From Stichopus chloronotus (Eukaryota > Echinodermata > Holothuroidea > Aspidochirotida > Stichopodidae), in NCBI GenBank assembly GCA_021234535.1, contig CM037843.1:25761911-25825910 (forward strand): a DNA stretch of 64,000 bases, read 5' to 3'. Below are positions 12,612 through 26,489 of the stretch, in pieces; position 1 is the first letter of the stretch, and each line of letters opens with the position of its first letter. The position numbers were made by a program, and so were the translations under genes. The notes beneath the pieces were generated by a model that ran no database searches, was not told the DNA's origin, and saw only the letters and a program-made list of their open reading frames with translations.

Positions 12612-12776
12612 AATCGAAAGCTCCCTATTGTCAGTTTGTCATCACACCATATATTTACATCGTCAAAACACATTTTCATATCTCCACTACGGCATTCGAC
12701 GTGGTCACTGTAACAGTTGCTGTACAGTCACATGACGTTTGCCGTTTTCGTATTTCCATATGTGTATACATGTAAG
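12612..12776 (+). repeat. Diverged third copy of the palindrome arm unit
   Basis: The sequence after the right arm restarts with caatcgaaagctccctatt, which also begins the unit at about 12439 inside the arm. It continues with related blocks (cacattttca, gcattcgac, acagttg, tttccgttt-like, atttccata). It looks like an older tandem duplicate of the same unit, more diverged than the two palindrome arms. Confidence 0.65.
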
Positions 12777-14957
12777 AAGTGAGAAATTAAGGCACATATA
12801 ACGGGATATATATAAACATGTGTGCAAATTTCCAGTATATACAGTTGACCAACTAAACAGAAAAAAAAAACAAACACTCGCAAGTTGCACGTACCTCGAA
12901 GATATGTAAATATGACGACCTATAATAAGTGAACCATTAAATATGAAAACTTATTCAAAGCAATCCAAGATTTATTTAAGCTGCTTATTCTGTTTTACAT
13001 GGATAACCCTTCAATTGCGGTGAGAATAGTTTTGAGAGGGATTGTCAGAAAAAAAGGTGTACTAGAAGCAAAATTTCTATAAAATATGGGGGTACGGTAA
13101 CCTTCAACGTCAATCCATATATTGAGTTGACATAACATCGTTAAGCCATTTCTCTCGATTAGTTTATATGTCAGTCAACACAGTAACTCCATGATGATTG
13201 GTATCGTATACTTGTAATTGACCGATCGATGTATTCCTAGATTAGAACTAAAGTAAACAAAACTACACAAGCTCTGCAAACATGCAAATGCAACCAATCA
13301 CGGTCCAGAGATTGTATTCTCAGCACTGTTCAAATTTACAAAACCGTATCTATCTAAACCATTCAAAGCCTTTACTTTCAACAAGAGGTGATTGAATGGC
13401 CGTGAAAAATAGTGAGCCATTTAATATTTTTAAAAAAAATGTGCAGAGGAGACTGCAGTCTACGTGAAAAGGACGCGTGTGTATAATTTGATGGTCCGAT
13501 CAGTTGAGGGACGCTCGATCCTCCCTTGGAAGCAACGACTGCGCAAACTCTGACCATGCACTATATAACCGTGAACCCTACAGTATACTTCTCTCTTCAT
13601 TAAACAAACATGTGTGAAGCTAAAGTTCAGTATAGGATTTTGAAAACTACTTATTGTATGAAGATGTTTTATGTCCAATAACTTTGATGTTTGTAAATGA
13701 AAAGTCTTCTGAACTTGAAGTATCACTTGTGCCATTCGCGTATCCGAGTAAAATCTTGAAAAACAGCGTAAGAAAAATTATTAAATATGCAACTCCAATG
13801 TCTGTGTCTGAAGTTTTCCTATAAATCTAGAGAAATGAAGGGTTGATCGTAATACACTGCTCAAAACTCAGTTCAGTGAAAGGGGGGAGGGGGAGAGCTG
13901 GCGGATCATCTTTATGGCACTGATCGACTTACGGCTTTAAACTGTAAGCCGTTCTGTTCATCCTGATCTTCTTGAGTGGTTATTGGTTAATCCGATCCAG
14001 ATAAAATTTAATGCTTTTAATGACGGTCTGTTTCGGTGAAATCTAGCGGGATCATGATGCGCGTTCCAAAGGTTGATCCACCGAATAAACGCTGTGGGGG
14101 GGGGGGGGGTTGTTAGTTGGGAACACCTACATTTCATGACATGTAGTTGATAGCCTGGCGCCACTTTTTTTGTTTTGTTTGTTGGTCAGTCCGCACAAGA
14201 CCTCAGAGATCTAATCAAATGTAACAAAAGACACTTGACCTCGACCTGCTGATCACTTTCGAATCTGATCAACCCTTCGTGATCAACGATCAAGTGTGAA
14301 ATCGACAACCGACTGCGAGTACAATTCATGCACCAGACAAATTTTCTTTCCATTGTCTGTGTATCCCAACCATTCAGGTTTGTCCCCACTTCCCCACTCA
14401 GCTGCCCGTACAATGTGGGCAAAATGTGCACAACCTCTAGGCGCCCATATACCCCAAAGAAATGCCATCATGGCACAATGTTACAAAAGTAGGAGCTAAA
14501 CCTCAATATAGGCCTACATGGCAACGTATGCATCTTTAAGCATTTCCACATCGTGGAATGTTATGCTGACTTCACTGTCATAACTTCAACTCTCTTACAA
14601 GAGTTACCTATTAGGTGATTCCTCTTAGTTTCTGTTTCAATATTAATATTAAGGTTTGTCCAAAGGCTTTGTTCTACAATAAAAGATACCCACATTCATT
14701 AAGTTGAAGAGGGCGACGCTATTGTTTGCGATCGTGTTTACAAATTGGCTGTGGAACGTACAGTCGTACACTTTCTATGTAAGATCAGTTCACAGGGAGT
14801 GCAGAGTGTTAAATGGACAACATTTATGGAGCAGCGGTTGTTTCCGTTTAGATTAAGCCTACCGCAGTCTGTAATGCGATGAATTTCATTGCAACTGAGC
14901 CTTCGTGAGTTTTAAACAGTTGTGTCAAGTTTCAGTCGGGTTGCATGCTGGCCATAC

Positions 14958-15210
<253 letters not shown>

Positions 15211-16157
15211 CGGTGCACCTACATGAACATGAGATCACTTCCCTTCATGAGACATTGTGTTGTTCACAAGGTCGGCGTCCCAAACATACATACATAATCA
15301 CATACAGAATCGCATGTATATGGGCTACAAACACGCCATCATGAATGCAAATGTTTTGGTTTTCATCACAGTCAGGGTTCCAACATAAATTCAATAGATA
15401 CTTGAGACAATACGCGCACAGTACTTTTACTTAAATTGTGTGTGGAAACGCTGCTGGCAAACACACTAGTGTTATGATCCCTTATGCTGGAGTTGGATAT
15501 GACATTTGGAATTACATGAGAACAATAACCGTTGACGAATTTCAGTAAAAAAAAAACAGTTTTAACACCTTGAATTATTTAGGACGATTTGTCAATAAGT
15601 TCTACACATCTCACGTTTATTTTCTCAGCTGTTTCTCTGCAGTTCAGACAATTAGCAGCTGCGGTACGTCAGCCTGGATCACTTTGTGTAATAGTGCAAC
15701 TATTGAATATACAGCCACCTTAGTATCCCGTTACTTTACCTATTCGTTAAACAGCTGGTAAAAAATAAAGTATTACCCTCTCCACAACAAGTCACTATAC
15801 TCTAAACGTCCAAACATAATCATCACATATAAGTCCCTCTGTGTGTGTGCTTGTGTGTGTGTGTGTACGTACGTACGTCCGTGTGTTTAGGCGTGGATGT
15901 GTAAGGAGTGGTCGACGTTTATGTTCCTTGAATGTAGTCATCGTTTGTGGAATTCCCCGAAAACCAGGAAATCCATTCAATTTAGTATCTTTTATAGCCC
16001 TGCACAGAAATTTGCTCATGGTAACATGCACAAGATAAATATTGTGCCCGTAAAGTGATTGTGAGTGTGGGGGAAAAAAGCCGTGAGGATAAGATTATGT
16101 TTCTTCTAAAGTTTAATGCATCATGAATATGCAACAGAACACTTCTCACTGCACCTA

Positions 16158-16320
16158 GTCCTCACAGAACGAACAAAATGTGCTAGAATATTGTCTCGAG
16201 AAGAACTTTTCAACATGATTGAACATGACGTGATAGCCAGATATACATTACCATAATGGTAAATGAATGTCCTCTCGAGAAGGGATAAACATGTATGATA
16301 TCATGTGGGGATTGGCTGCT
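16158..16320 (+). repeat. 170-bp interspersed repeat, copy A
   Basis: It matches copy B about 335 bases downstream and, in reverse complement, copy C near 2.3 kb. Shared blocks include cctagtcc, tctcgagaag, acatgattgaacatgacgtga, gccagatata, gataaacatgtatgatatca and attggctg. Confidence 0.7.
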
Positions 16321-16492
16321 CACTGGTGTTTAAAAATAAAGACAAATACGCTGCTCAAGTCATCGTTCTTTGATAGGTATCGGGAATTGGATTATTTCGT
16401 GAAACGAAGCGTTGTATTTACAGATGAACTACAACAATGATCACCTCACTACCATCGTTAGCGATCAGCTGTTTCGACAACCGAATATTCTA

Positions 16493-16665
16493 GTCCACAC
16501 AGAATTTCCATAATATGCCAAAATCATGTCTCGAGAACACACTTTTCTGCATGATTAAACATGAGGTGATATCGAGTCATAGGCCTACCATCATGGTCAG
16601 GGCTTGTTCCTTCGATGAAAACTTGTCATGTATGTCACCATGTGAGGATTGGCTGCTTCTCTTGT
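16493..16665 (+). repeat. 170-bp interspersed repeat, copy B
   Basis: Same orientation as copy A. It shares acagaatttccataatatg, tctcgagaa, gcatgattaaacatgaggtga, catgtatg and tgtgaggattggctg, but is more diverged in the middle. A weaker trace (tgatgtcattatgtgcagg...gattggctac) follows near 16990-17035. Confidence 0.65.
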
Positions 16666-19600
16666 TCAAAGAAGCGCACGGTTGGTTGGAATGACAACTC
16701 TTACTTTAGTTTTGGACATGTGAAATTTTAATGTTTAAACTTTTTGCCTAAGAACCTAATCTGCTACAGAGCGACTGCGCCATTAAGTGGGTCTAACATT
16801 CCTGTTAGCAGCTAGGAACGCATTCACGCCAACACTAATGGTGTTCCAAACCCATCATTGATAACTGTTTTTCCATCTTTTTTTTTTTTTTTCCTTGTTC
16901 CTCAAAGTTGTTCCCTTCAACATACCAGCAGTTTTGTCTCTTCAGAAAGAAATTTTAGAAGAAATCACAAGCATACCTCAGATTAACTTCTGATGTCATT
17001 ATGTGCAGGAGAGATGATTGGCTACATGCATGACCACTATCAGTCAAACATCCCGACAGAATGCTGTGACTTTATTCCCGGTGTACTGATGTACTACTAT
17101 AGATTGAACAAATTTCATAATCAACATCTGCATTCCCACTATAAATAGTTCTATGATCGGCAATGTACTGTATGACTGCAATCTCTGCATTGCACTGTGT
17201 GTCGATAGGAAAGTGGGACAACTGATAAAAATCGTTTTTTTACTACATCATATGCAAAGCGAGTCGTATTTGATAAGGTTAATAACAACATTATCTTAAG
17301 TCTTACCTACACGAGCACAGTCCTTGGCGATCACGCAGACATGCAGCCACACCCAATGTATAAATACTAGTAACAGAAAACGGGAAATACTTCCTTATGA
17401 TGAAAAAAAAAATCGTGATCATCATAACGAACTTTCTTTCCCCTATTTCTCGCGCGATGTATTCATTTTTTAAAACACTATTTTTGGAGGAGTTCCAGTC
17501 CCATTTGACTCAACAAAGGAGGTCTAGTATCGCTCTAAATGAAATGCACATACGTTTGAACAGCAAAATGTGAAAGTAGGCGCAAAATTAGCAAGTCTTG
17601 AACCAAGAAAAGTAGGGCGTACAAAATAATACAATTCATTTCCACGTTCACGTACATATATTTGTACGTTAATTATAGAGTATGGCAACAAAAACAAAAA
17701 AAAAAGCGGTGGAGATCTGCAAGAAGCCTGGCTTAGTTTGGATGACATTACAAAAGCAAAGACATACACTGCAAAACACCGAATAAGGACAACAGAAAAA
17801 GGTTGTCGGACAAGGGTTGTGTTGACATTACTGTTTTCACTTTTATCTCTTTGTTGTGTCAAGAGCAAAATATAAACACAGCAGTTTCATATGGCTTTCT
17901 ACAGAGGACATGGATGTATCACGAATGACAACTTTCATGTTACAGAAAATAACATACTGTACCTATGTTCACTACGGCTAGTTCACGTTCCACAAAAAAA
18001 AAACACTTCTTGTCCTTAATTCTCTTTTCTTGACGTTTAGTCCTTGTGAGGATTATTCGGCCATTTTGGGCGCACTACATGTAATGCAGTTATATCGTTA
18101 TCTGCATCTTGTTTGCTGAGCCTCTTCTGTCTTATCATTTCTCTGACCTGTTGGCCTGTGGACCGCAGCACGTGAAAGAGATAGCTAAAGCTGGTGCACG
18201 CTATGTACCGGCGGTCAGACCCAGCAAAGGTCTACTCTTGCTCGTGAATGCCCGGGAAAATTTTGTCACACTTTATCATCATTACACATGTTTATTTTTT
18301 TTCAATGGGCGGCCTACGCATACACAGTTAATGCTATAGCTTCCATACGTAATCAACTAGACAGTCGACTTAATGCTGTTTCAAAGTATACTTTCATTGA
18401 GCAAACACAAACAACGAAACTCCACTTCAACAAAACTTAATCACATATCAGTACTTTCACAAATGAAGTGGGTTAAGTCCTGAAACTGATACGTAGCTTT
18501 AAATCAGCGTCTGGCAGTTTCTGGCAGCTTCTTTTCCTATTGATTGGATGGACAAAAAAGTGAAAATGTCGACATAAATTGAGAGGCGTATACACAGTGG
18601 TACACACGGAATTTGAGGACATGCAAGAAAGGGCAATACCTCCAAACCCCAGCTGCCCATGAACACGAAAAGCAATGCATCAATATGATATATTACTTTT
18701 TATTACACATCTGATGAGAATTGAGCTGGGGGTAGTTAAACTATAGATGGTGATAGCTTTTAAGCTTAGCTTAAATCCCTTATACAGCACCACGTGACCC
18801 CTCATCACGTTTGTGGGGAAAAGGCTGATACAAGAGTGTTTAACATCATGAGTATACTAAGTACCGTACACTATGTATGTTCACCTCATTAGAGAGAGGT
18901 TCTTTGAAACATTCTAGAAGAAGCGAGAATGAAGCGATAATCAGGGTTTGGGGTTTCTGAATGATTATTCCTTTAACTAAAATTGCAAGTGGCAAATGCC
19001 TTTAAAATGTTAAGTGGGCCGTACCCCTCCAGGGGACGTTGGGAAACTCCCAGGTGGGCGCTACATGGTAGATAGGGGACAGTGGTGGAGGATGGCACCG
19101 ATTGAGGGAGTCCATTGTGCCAATGACGATACATCACTATCGACTGAGGGCACAATAAGGCATTAGGTCAGGGGATCTGTTCCACATGTGTCTCTATTTC
19201 TTACCCTTGGCTTCAAAACCGCCTTGACTTCAGTGGTGGAGGCGATTTGCATCCCTTCCTCACTATGATGGAATCATACAAATGTAAGCGTTACAAGAAG
19301 CTCATCCTGACCCTTAACATTGACTGAACTACACTTTACACCAGTTTCACAGTAAGTCTCCCATCTGCGGTTTTTGTTCTTTCAAACGGAAAATGTTACC
19401 CGAGAAAATAAAAATTTGATGGATAGGCTATAAATGGCAGCTTAGGAAGGGGGAGGGGGAATATGGGGGTGCTAGGGCAGGTCAAAATGGTGGAGGGGCC
19501 GGAAGTCTACAAAAATTTTGAGAAACATTGTCATGTAATTAAAACGATTCCATAAATCTTTCTCTTCTAACTTTTCCAGCTTTAAATAAGCTCATCATTA

Positions 19601-21550
19601 AGATGCAGATTTTTTTTTCTCATTTTTCCCATCTTTTTGTTCTATGATTACAAAGCTCTTACGATTACATCTTTGTTCTAAATGATTAATCTGTGCTGTA
19701 AATTGTCAAGTGATATATTGAATTGTGATGCGGCATTCTGCAGTCAAAGACGTTACAAGTACACACTGATTTCCGCATTATGTTATTTTAGCGTGGAAGT
19801 ATCTTCCACAACACATTATTGTATCAGTGCGTTGCTAATTGCATACCAGTATCGAACACGTTTGTTAAATGATACTGATGCCGGCAGCTCTACATTTGAA
19901 TCTAAGTTAATTCCCCACATAATCACAAACAGAGCTTATCTGACTCTCGAGAGAGGCTTCAAACTTACAGTAGATCGATTGAAGGAACCTATATGGGAAC
20001 ACTACAGAACAGGGTCAAGGGGCCATTTGTCGCACGCGATGTGGTTTGAAATATCAGGGAAAAAATATATACTAAAAGTAAAAAAGAAATTGATAAATTG
20101 TTTTTGAAAACACTTGGCCTATTTCGAAGTTTTTTTGTCGAAACTGAGATAATTCAAGAGAAACGTGAACCATTTTTACGGAAACAAGGGCGATTCTGTA
20201 TCATTAGTCCTTGTCGAAAGCGAAGACTTATACAGTAGTATTGGCGCACGTGTGTGTGTAAGTGTATGTGTGTTATACTTTAGCAGGGAGCTGTTATTTA
20301 GAACAACAGCTCCCTGAAATAATTTCCAAAGTTTGTGATCTAAATTATGAATTTCAATCAGAAAGAAACAAAAATCAATCGATCGAGGCAATGGGTAATC
20401 GGAAGGGTTTTATTCACGGTGGTATTAACGTAGATACGTGTGCTTGATATCTACAATGTTCTTCTAACGACAGGCCCTGTATTCGCGCCAACAGGGTTGT
20501 AGCTGCAATGGGCGGCACCGGGCGGCCCCGCACGGGACCATTCGCGGTCAGTTTATGTCTCAGTGCTCGATACTACGTAACTTCACAAAATGTACTGAAG
20601 TAACTATGACGGGAGAAGCGGCCCATCGAATTGACCGATTCAAATATTTTACGAGTAGGCTACTTTCCCATATCAGATCTAGAGCCCCCCAGAGATGCTG
20701 TCCCCCGAATGCCGCCAGGGAAGGGGCTCTTGGCAGTTCTGGTGATCACAGCCCACTGATTTAAATGCTTTCAATATTGCACAGACAGGTTTAGGGGTAC
20801 CTACCTGAAATGGGAAGGTTTTTCACTGCAGGCACTTCAAACCCAGCATCCACACCATGAACCCAAGACAGTACTATACTGTTTAAAGTCGAAAGACTTC
20901 TCTAGTCAAGAAAGATTTCCAGTTGCCTCGAGGTTAAAAGAGTGTTACTATCACCGGCAAATTCCCGCAATAAGTCTTCGTTGTTCTTTGACATTCAGTT
21001 CTTATTTAACTTTAAAATTTGACATCAGTGAGAAACTCAGATTGAGTTTATTCCTTGTGAAAATCATTTGAGTCGCATGTCTCAAAATATCGTTATGATT
21101 GCAAATTAGGATATTCACTTCTGAACAGTTGTGTTTGTGTGACAACACTGATTACCCATAATGCAATGTACCTCTTTGAAATCGTATCTCTTTTTCTTTC
21201 AAATTATGAACTGTACCTCCCTCACAGAATATGCTATTGAGATGTGGTTTTCATTTTTTCTCAAACAGACAATTTTCCTATATGTAATGTAAACCTTCTG
21301 AAATGTCTTCTTCAGTGGCCAATCCAAGTGCAGACCTACTTGACCCATCCCCTCCCTGGAGATGACCCGTATACGATTATCAATGTGTTGGACTACCACA
21401 GTTCGTGTAACCATCCCGCGTGACAAGTTTTTGCGGAATGAACGTTGAAACATGGATTTAACTTTGCACGGTCCGCCGAGTCAGCTCTCGAGTTCTCCAT
21501 CTATTTTACTCCTGTGCCTCCATAGATCGGAGCTGTACTGACTTCAATCA

Positions 21551-21735
21551 TTGACTCGGACTCGAGTCACCTTTTTTTTAACGACCCGACTTGGACTCGA
21601 GTGAGTCACTACCATAAATGACTCGACCTGGACTTGAGTCATACAATAACATCAATGAATCGACTCAGTAGACTCAAGTCAGTGACCGGATTGACTTGAC
21701 TCCGATTTTTAGTATTTTTAACTCGAGTCAAAATT
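21551..21735. repeat. GACTCGAGTC-rich degenerate repeat
   Basis: Many near copies of gactcgagtc / gactcgacttg / cttgagtca occur in this stretch. Related blocks lie at about 23198-23300 and 56958-57135. The word is itself palindromic, so strand cannot be assigned. Confidence 0.7.
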
Positions 21736-22330
21736 TCATATCGCCCCTTTCTTTTTTCCCCGTGGCTATTTGTTCTTTTCAACTTCAGCCATCAGACCAT
21801 CGTAACTCGTGGAAAGTTTATTTACGAACCTGACACTCATGCACAGTAACACCAGTGCGCAGTGAAGCGGAACCGTATCGGGGCTATAACTTAAGGCAGG
21901 TGCAGCACACTCAACTATCGTAACCATCCATATAAGGAGTATTTCCATATTCTGGTTATCATACCAGAGCTGGATTACACCATAGCTAGGTTGTGCGAAT
22001 GGTTTCTTGCATTTGATATTAATATCTGATGACGTAGGAATAATTCGAAGAAAATGAAAGCCTGAACAATGGCCACAATCTCATTTAGTCTGAATTCCTC
22101 AATGACTTTTTGAGTGGCTCTCTGAACTGAACTAATCATTTTGTTCTATATTCTACTGTACGATGATTTATTCCACAGAAGTGATATATATGGTACTACT
22201 CACAGAAGTCAATTGATAGAAATGTGGAGTTTTGCTTAAGTATGTTCCCTCCATAGCACACCTTCATCCTACTGTCAATGCAAAAGGGTAAGGGTTGTGG
22301 ATAACTTTTTTTGAACTCACCATGGAAAAA

Positions 22331-22564
22331 TTAAAGGGCAAGAGCAGTCACCCTAAACTTTTTCAAAACAATAGCCAATTTTACCTTTTTCCTTTTCTGA
22401 GTACTTATCATTATATTTCAGGGTAGAACATTGCATCCAAGGAAAAGTTAAGAGTTTCTCATAATTTTCACAATTTTTTTGAGAAAAATACATCACATGA
22501 TTCTTAAAAGGAATTCGGGATATACCGTAGACTAATACACTAATTAACTGCATTTTCCCTTTAA
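22331..22564. mobile_element. Small TTAA-flanked MITE-like element
   Basis: Exact TTAA lies at both ends (22331-22334 and 22561-22564). The element begins AGGGCAAGAGCAGT and ends ACTGCATTTTCCCT, imperfect inverted repeats matching at 11 of 14 positions. It is about 226 bp without the target duplication and has no coding capacity. Confidence 0.6.
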
Positions 22565-23197
22565 AATTTACCTTTGAAAAGAGAAAATCTCTAATTTTCT
22601 GCAAATAAATTTCTCAGAACATCAGTGTGGTCTTTTTTTATGTTTTTCAAATGACAGATGTGTTTCAATATGTTTATCCGTGCACCTTTCTTGTCACTTG
22701 CATGCTTTTGCAGTTGTCAACAGTACAGTATTAGTTAAAGGTAGTAAGTATGTCACTAGGGAAATGCATTTTCTGTTCAGCTGTTATGTATTAGGGGTTC
22801 ACAACAAGTGAGGCACTCGATTGGCACTATTTTTATTTTTCCGGGGGGGGGGGGGAGGGGTAAAATGGTTGTGCCAAGAATTCCTAAATAAACTTAGTCT
22901 ATTTGATTCAAATCACACCCTAGCAATTACTTACTTAATCCATCTCAAAACCAGTCGGGTCCAAAGAGGGCTTAAACTTGACTAAGACATTGCCATTAAG
23001 ATGTTCATGCCATGATGCTTGTATTGGTACAATTTCCAATTTTTCTGGACAAAGCTATGCCCACAAAAATCTTAATTTTCGCTGATTAATAACGCTGCTT
23101 TGTCGATAACATTTTGCCAATGGGTCACTACAACTTCGTTTTTTTTTTTACTTGATCAAAGGTAACTACCGACTGGAAATGACTTTTTCACTTATTT

Positions 23198-23300
23198 TTG
23201 GCTTGACTCGACTTGACTGGGATGGATCCCTGACTCTACTTAACTTGAATCGATCTGTAATGTGGACGGCTCGACTAGACTTGTGACTCGTTACAACTCT
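23198..23300. repeat. ACTCGA-rich degenerate repeat, second block
   Basis: It contains gcttgactcgacttgactgg, ctcgactagacttgtgactcg and related words, like the block at 21551-21735. The two may be ends of one older element or separate copies. Confidence 0.55.
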
Positions 23301-24005
23301 GCCATTGATACGAGCAGGTTTCTATGTTGACTCTACTGGATCAGCACATGTGATTTGCTACATTACTGTCAGCCATAGCTCAACGTAAGTCAGCAGACCT
23401 ACTGCACGTACGACTGTCAATGATATGGGAGCAAGCTTGTTTACAGGCTACACAGCCACAATACCGTACCACAAGATAATAATGAGACATACTGTACCAC
23501 GCCGGCGGGTTGTGAGACATTGCGGGTTAAAAATGAAATTTATGGTCACAATTTTCCTGCGAGACATCGGGAATATTTTTGCAACAACATAAAATACTGT
23601 GTAAATCATCCCGTTTAGGCCTTAATAATACTAGGTCTGTGTATGTTTCTTTCTATTGTGCATAATGATAGCTGATAGTATTACTGTCACTGACGGAGGC
23701 ATTATCACCATTTTATCCATTTCAGACCTGGTGAATGTCGGTGAAAATAAACTATCAATTTCTGACGGCGGAAGGCTAGGGCTACAGTATATGTTTTCTG
23801 GATAGTGCACAGTCAGGAGTAGTAGACGGAAGCCTGACGGGTCATAAAAACAAAATGCAACTGGGGGTAGTTTAAGTCAAAGGTTGCACATCACTGCCAC
23901 ATGACGGATGGATGCGCAAGCATACAAAATAAAAAGGAAAATCGTCAAGTGTCTTCCACTGTGGGATATCGTAAGTGCGAAGAAATTTAAAATTAGGCTA
24001 CTCAC

Positions 24006-24324
24006 CACCACCATTTTTGTAACACAAATACGGGAAACGCCATACATTTCCTAGACCAACGGAAAACCCTATCAGAGCAAGAATAAAATCTAGTTTGCCA
24101 GTCCAGTTTCCTCTTTCTAAAAGCTCATCTTCTGAATCGTAGCTCTTTTTCTTTCCAGAGGCGGGCTGCACTCCTTCCTTTTGACCGAATGTTTCCGTTG
24201 ACTTATTGTACTCACTCTCCATTTTCTTGTACTGAGGCGTGCTAGTATCTGAAACGTTCAACGGCGGAACCTCGTCTGAAGAATAAGGAGCAAGTCCTTG
24301 GTAGTTTATTCCTGGATAATCCAT
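24006..24324 (-). CDS. SLC6-family Na+/Cl--dependent transporter, first coding exon (N-terminus and TM1)
   Basis: This exon encodes the start of a neurotransmitter:sodium symporter of the plasma membrane, which couples substrate uptake to Na+ and Cl-. The frame opens with [20 protein letters not shown], a hydrophilic cytoplasmic tail of about 70 residues. [10 protein letters not shown] follows, then TM1 (about 79-100) with the family signature [18 protein letters not shown]. Gly90 sits where monoamine transporters carry the amine-binding Asp, so a substrate of the amino-acid/GABA/taurine/betaine/creatine type is more likely than a monoamine. The exon ends in phase 1 at GGTGGTG|gtgagt and joins the exon at 8408-8539. 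The start codon is the only in-frame Met before TM1. A good acceptor (pyrimidine tract ending ctatag) lies six bases upstream, at 24331, so a separate 5' UTR exon is likely; I did not find it. The family assignment is firm, the substrate is not. Confidence 0.95.
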
Positions 24325-24330
24325 CCTTAT

Positions 24331-26489
24331 CTATAGGTTTAAGAAAACAATATTTGTGTAAGATTAGGTTGACAGGAGCAAACAGACCCTAGGTCTAAAG
24401 GTTAAATGACTTCTGTGTCACAGCAGTACAAGACAGTGTTTACATGTAACGCTTAACGTAACAACGACCTACAATTAAGAACACATTTACACATGTGTGT
24501 GAGAAAGAGGCATGCGCGGTTGCGTGGCGCTGTTTGAAAATAGAATCAGAACGCTGTCTCGCAGAAATACAAAATGTTCAATTCTACGCAGTTAGCTCAC
24601 GTTTCATATCTTATTATAGACGTCAAAATGATATGTGAGAGCCCACTTAAAAATATCAAAGTAGTAACATTTGGTGCAAGTTCAAACTGCAGAAGTGAAA
24701 TATTTCTGTGGTCAAAATTACTTTAAAAAAAAAACACCGATCGATCAAAATCCGTCTGATTTCAATTTATCGAAGGTCATTTGGGCTGAACGAGACCATT
24801 TGTCTGGAAACATTACAACGCAACGTCAACTGCTCTTTCAGGTTGTTCATTTTGGTGATAGGTGTATGTATAGTCTTTGATACAGAATCATACTTAGGTA
24901 ATGACCGTTTTGCTCTGTATCGTTTTCTTTTTCAATGAAATGCAACTTATCTGAAGTCATTATACATCGCAAACTGTCTACACATGCGTTGCATTTCGTT
25001 GGGCATGTAGACCTGTAACGCACCTCATGTCACTGCCTTTATCAATTGCGCATGCAAATCAATTGAGCCATCCACACAGGCGTTGCGTCCAGTCACCATC
25101 GATGTGGGAAAAAGGTGACGCTCCCGGATGCGTCAATTTTTGGTAAAGTCCACGCGCGTACATCAACCATGCGTCAACTTTGATTTCTTTAATTTTCCTT
25201 TCATGAAAAGTTATTCTGGGAACATGCGCAACACAAAAACAGAAAAATCGGCTACACTGTTCAGAAATCTTGCCCAAGTTCCACTCGAACAGTATTAACA
25301 AACCATATAAGAAGGACCTACTGCATCGTCAGAGATTTATCAGAAGGGAAGGGTCTGTGGCGAGCCTGGGGGTCAACCTGTAGTGCAGCTGAAATGCATG
25401 ATGCTAATTGGTGAGATGCTTGAACCAAAATCACAAAAACGGCTGTAAAATAAAAAGGAATTCTCATTTTTTTTCTTTTGCAAAAGAATTATTTCAAAAT
25501 TGGAAATATAGCGTTTGATCCTTCGGTGACGAAAAAACAGCTGTATTTATTGGTGGGGTGGTGAGGAAAGTAGGCATGACTGCAACGGGGGTACTTCCAG
25601 GTGAATGCATCTCCAAGTCACTCATCGATGTTGATGTAGTCGTCACAGTGAATAATTTTAGGTATAGACTTCACCGTCCTCGTCCGTTAAATAATTCCCC
25701 AAACAGAACACTCTTACAACTCACACAAAAGACTCATATTATATCATAATATTCACTTTGAAATCTTCCAATTTACATAATTTTCAATTACCGAAGGAAA
25801 CAAAAGATATGATCAGCCCTTTGTACATACTTGAAAAGAAATCATCAACTCCTCTTGGCGCATTTCAGTCACGTGACCGTGTATTACGCGAGGGATAAAA
25901 CAAGTTTAGAGTAAAATCACAGACGGATGAATACCATAACAAGACCCCAATGGGCTGTGTGGTTCCTTGCGTTGAGATCATTTTCACTGTAGTCCTTTAG
26001 TCTCAACCAAGGGTAGTACACAATTTATCACATCCCAAAACAGTTACTCCACTATAGTGCTTATGTGAACTAGAGTGCAGCATGCAATGTCCTTTATCAA
26101 ATTGCTGATAGGAATGCTGGCCAAACCAGAAACAATCTCTGAAGTACTCATTTTTTTCTCAGTTTTTTTTTTTTAACAAAAAGTGAAACCAAAGAGGAAT
26201 GTTAATGACCGTCAATTTTAACCTGTACGTTTTTCCCCTCTGTTGACCTATATTTTCAGGCAGGAAGGTAATGTCTAAATAGCAAGCTGTTTAGCACTCT
26301 CTGACCTGACTGACCCCAGAGGAGAAAGGTGATTGATACCAGCACAGGTGGCACGTTTAATGCAAATATAAACAATACTGTCAAATATTGATCAATTAAC
26401 TTCATTGTGTGTGTGAGTCTATTTTAAGAATTGAATAACACACATTCCGCAGCATGCTATACATAATGAAAACATAAATAAACGGCAGT
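24331..26489. other. Non-coding stretch upstream of the SLC6 start exon
   Basis: It begins with a strong splice-acceptor-like pyrimidine tract on the minus strand, so part of it may be a 5' UTR intron. I see no exon, promoter box or repeat that I can name. Confidence 0.4.

Noticed and set aside
12431..12775. Open frames mirrored on both strands around 12.2-12.8 kb
   Set aside because: They arise from the palindrome symmetry and its diverged copy, with no domain.
19682..20107. 141-codon plus-strand open frame in SLC6 intron 1
   Set aside because: No known domain and no homologous neighbour exon; it lies within an intron on the opposite strand. A chance frame is more likely.
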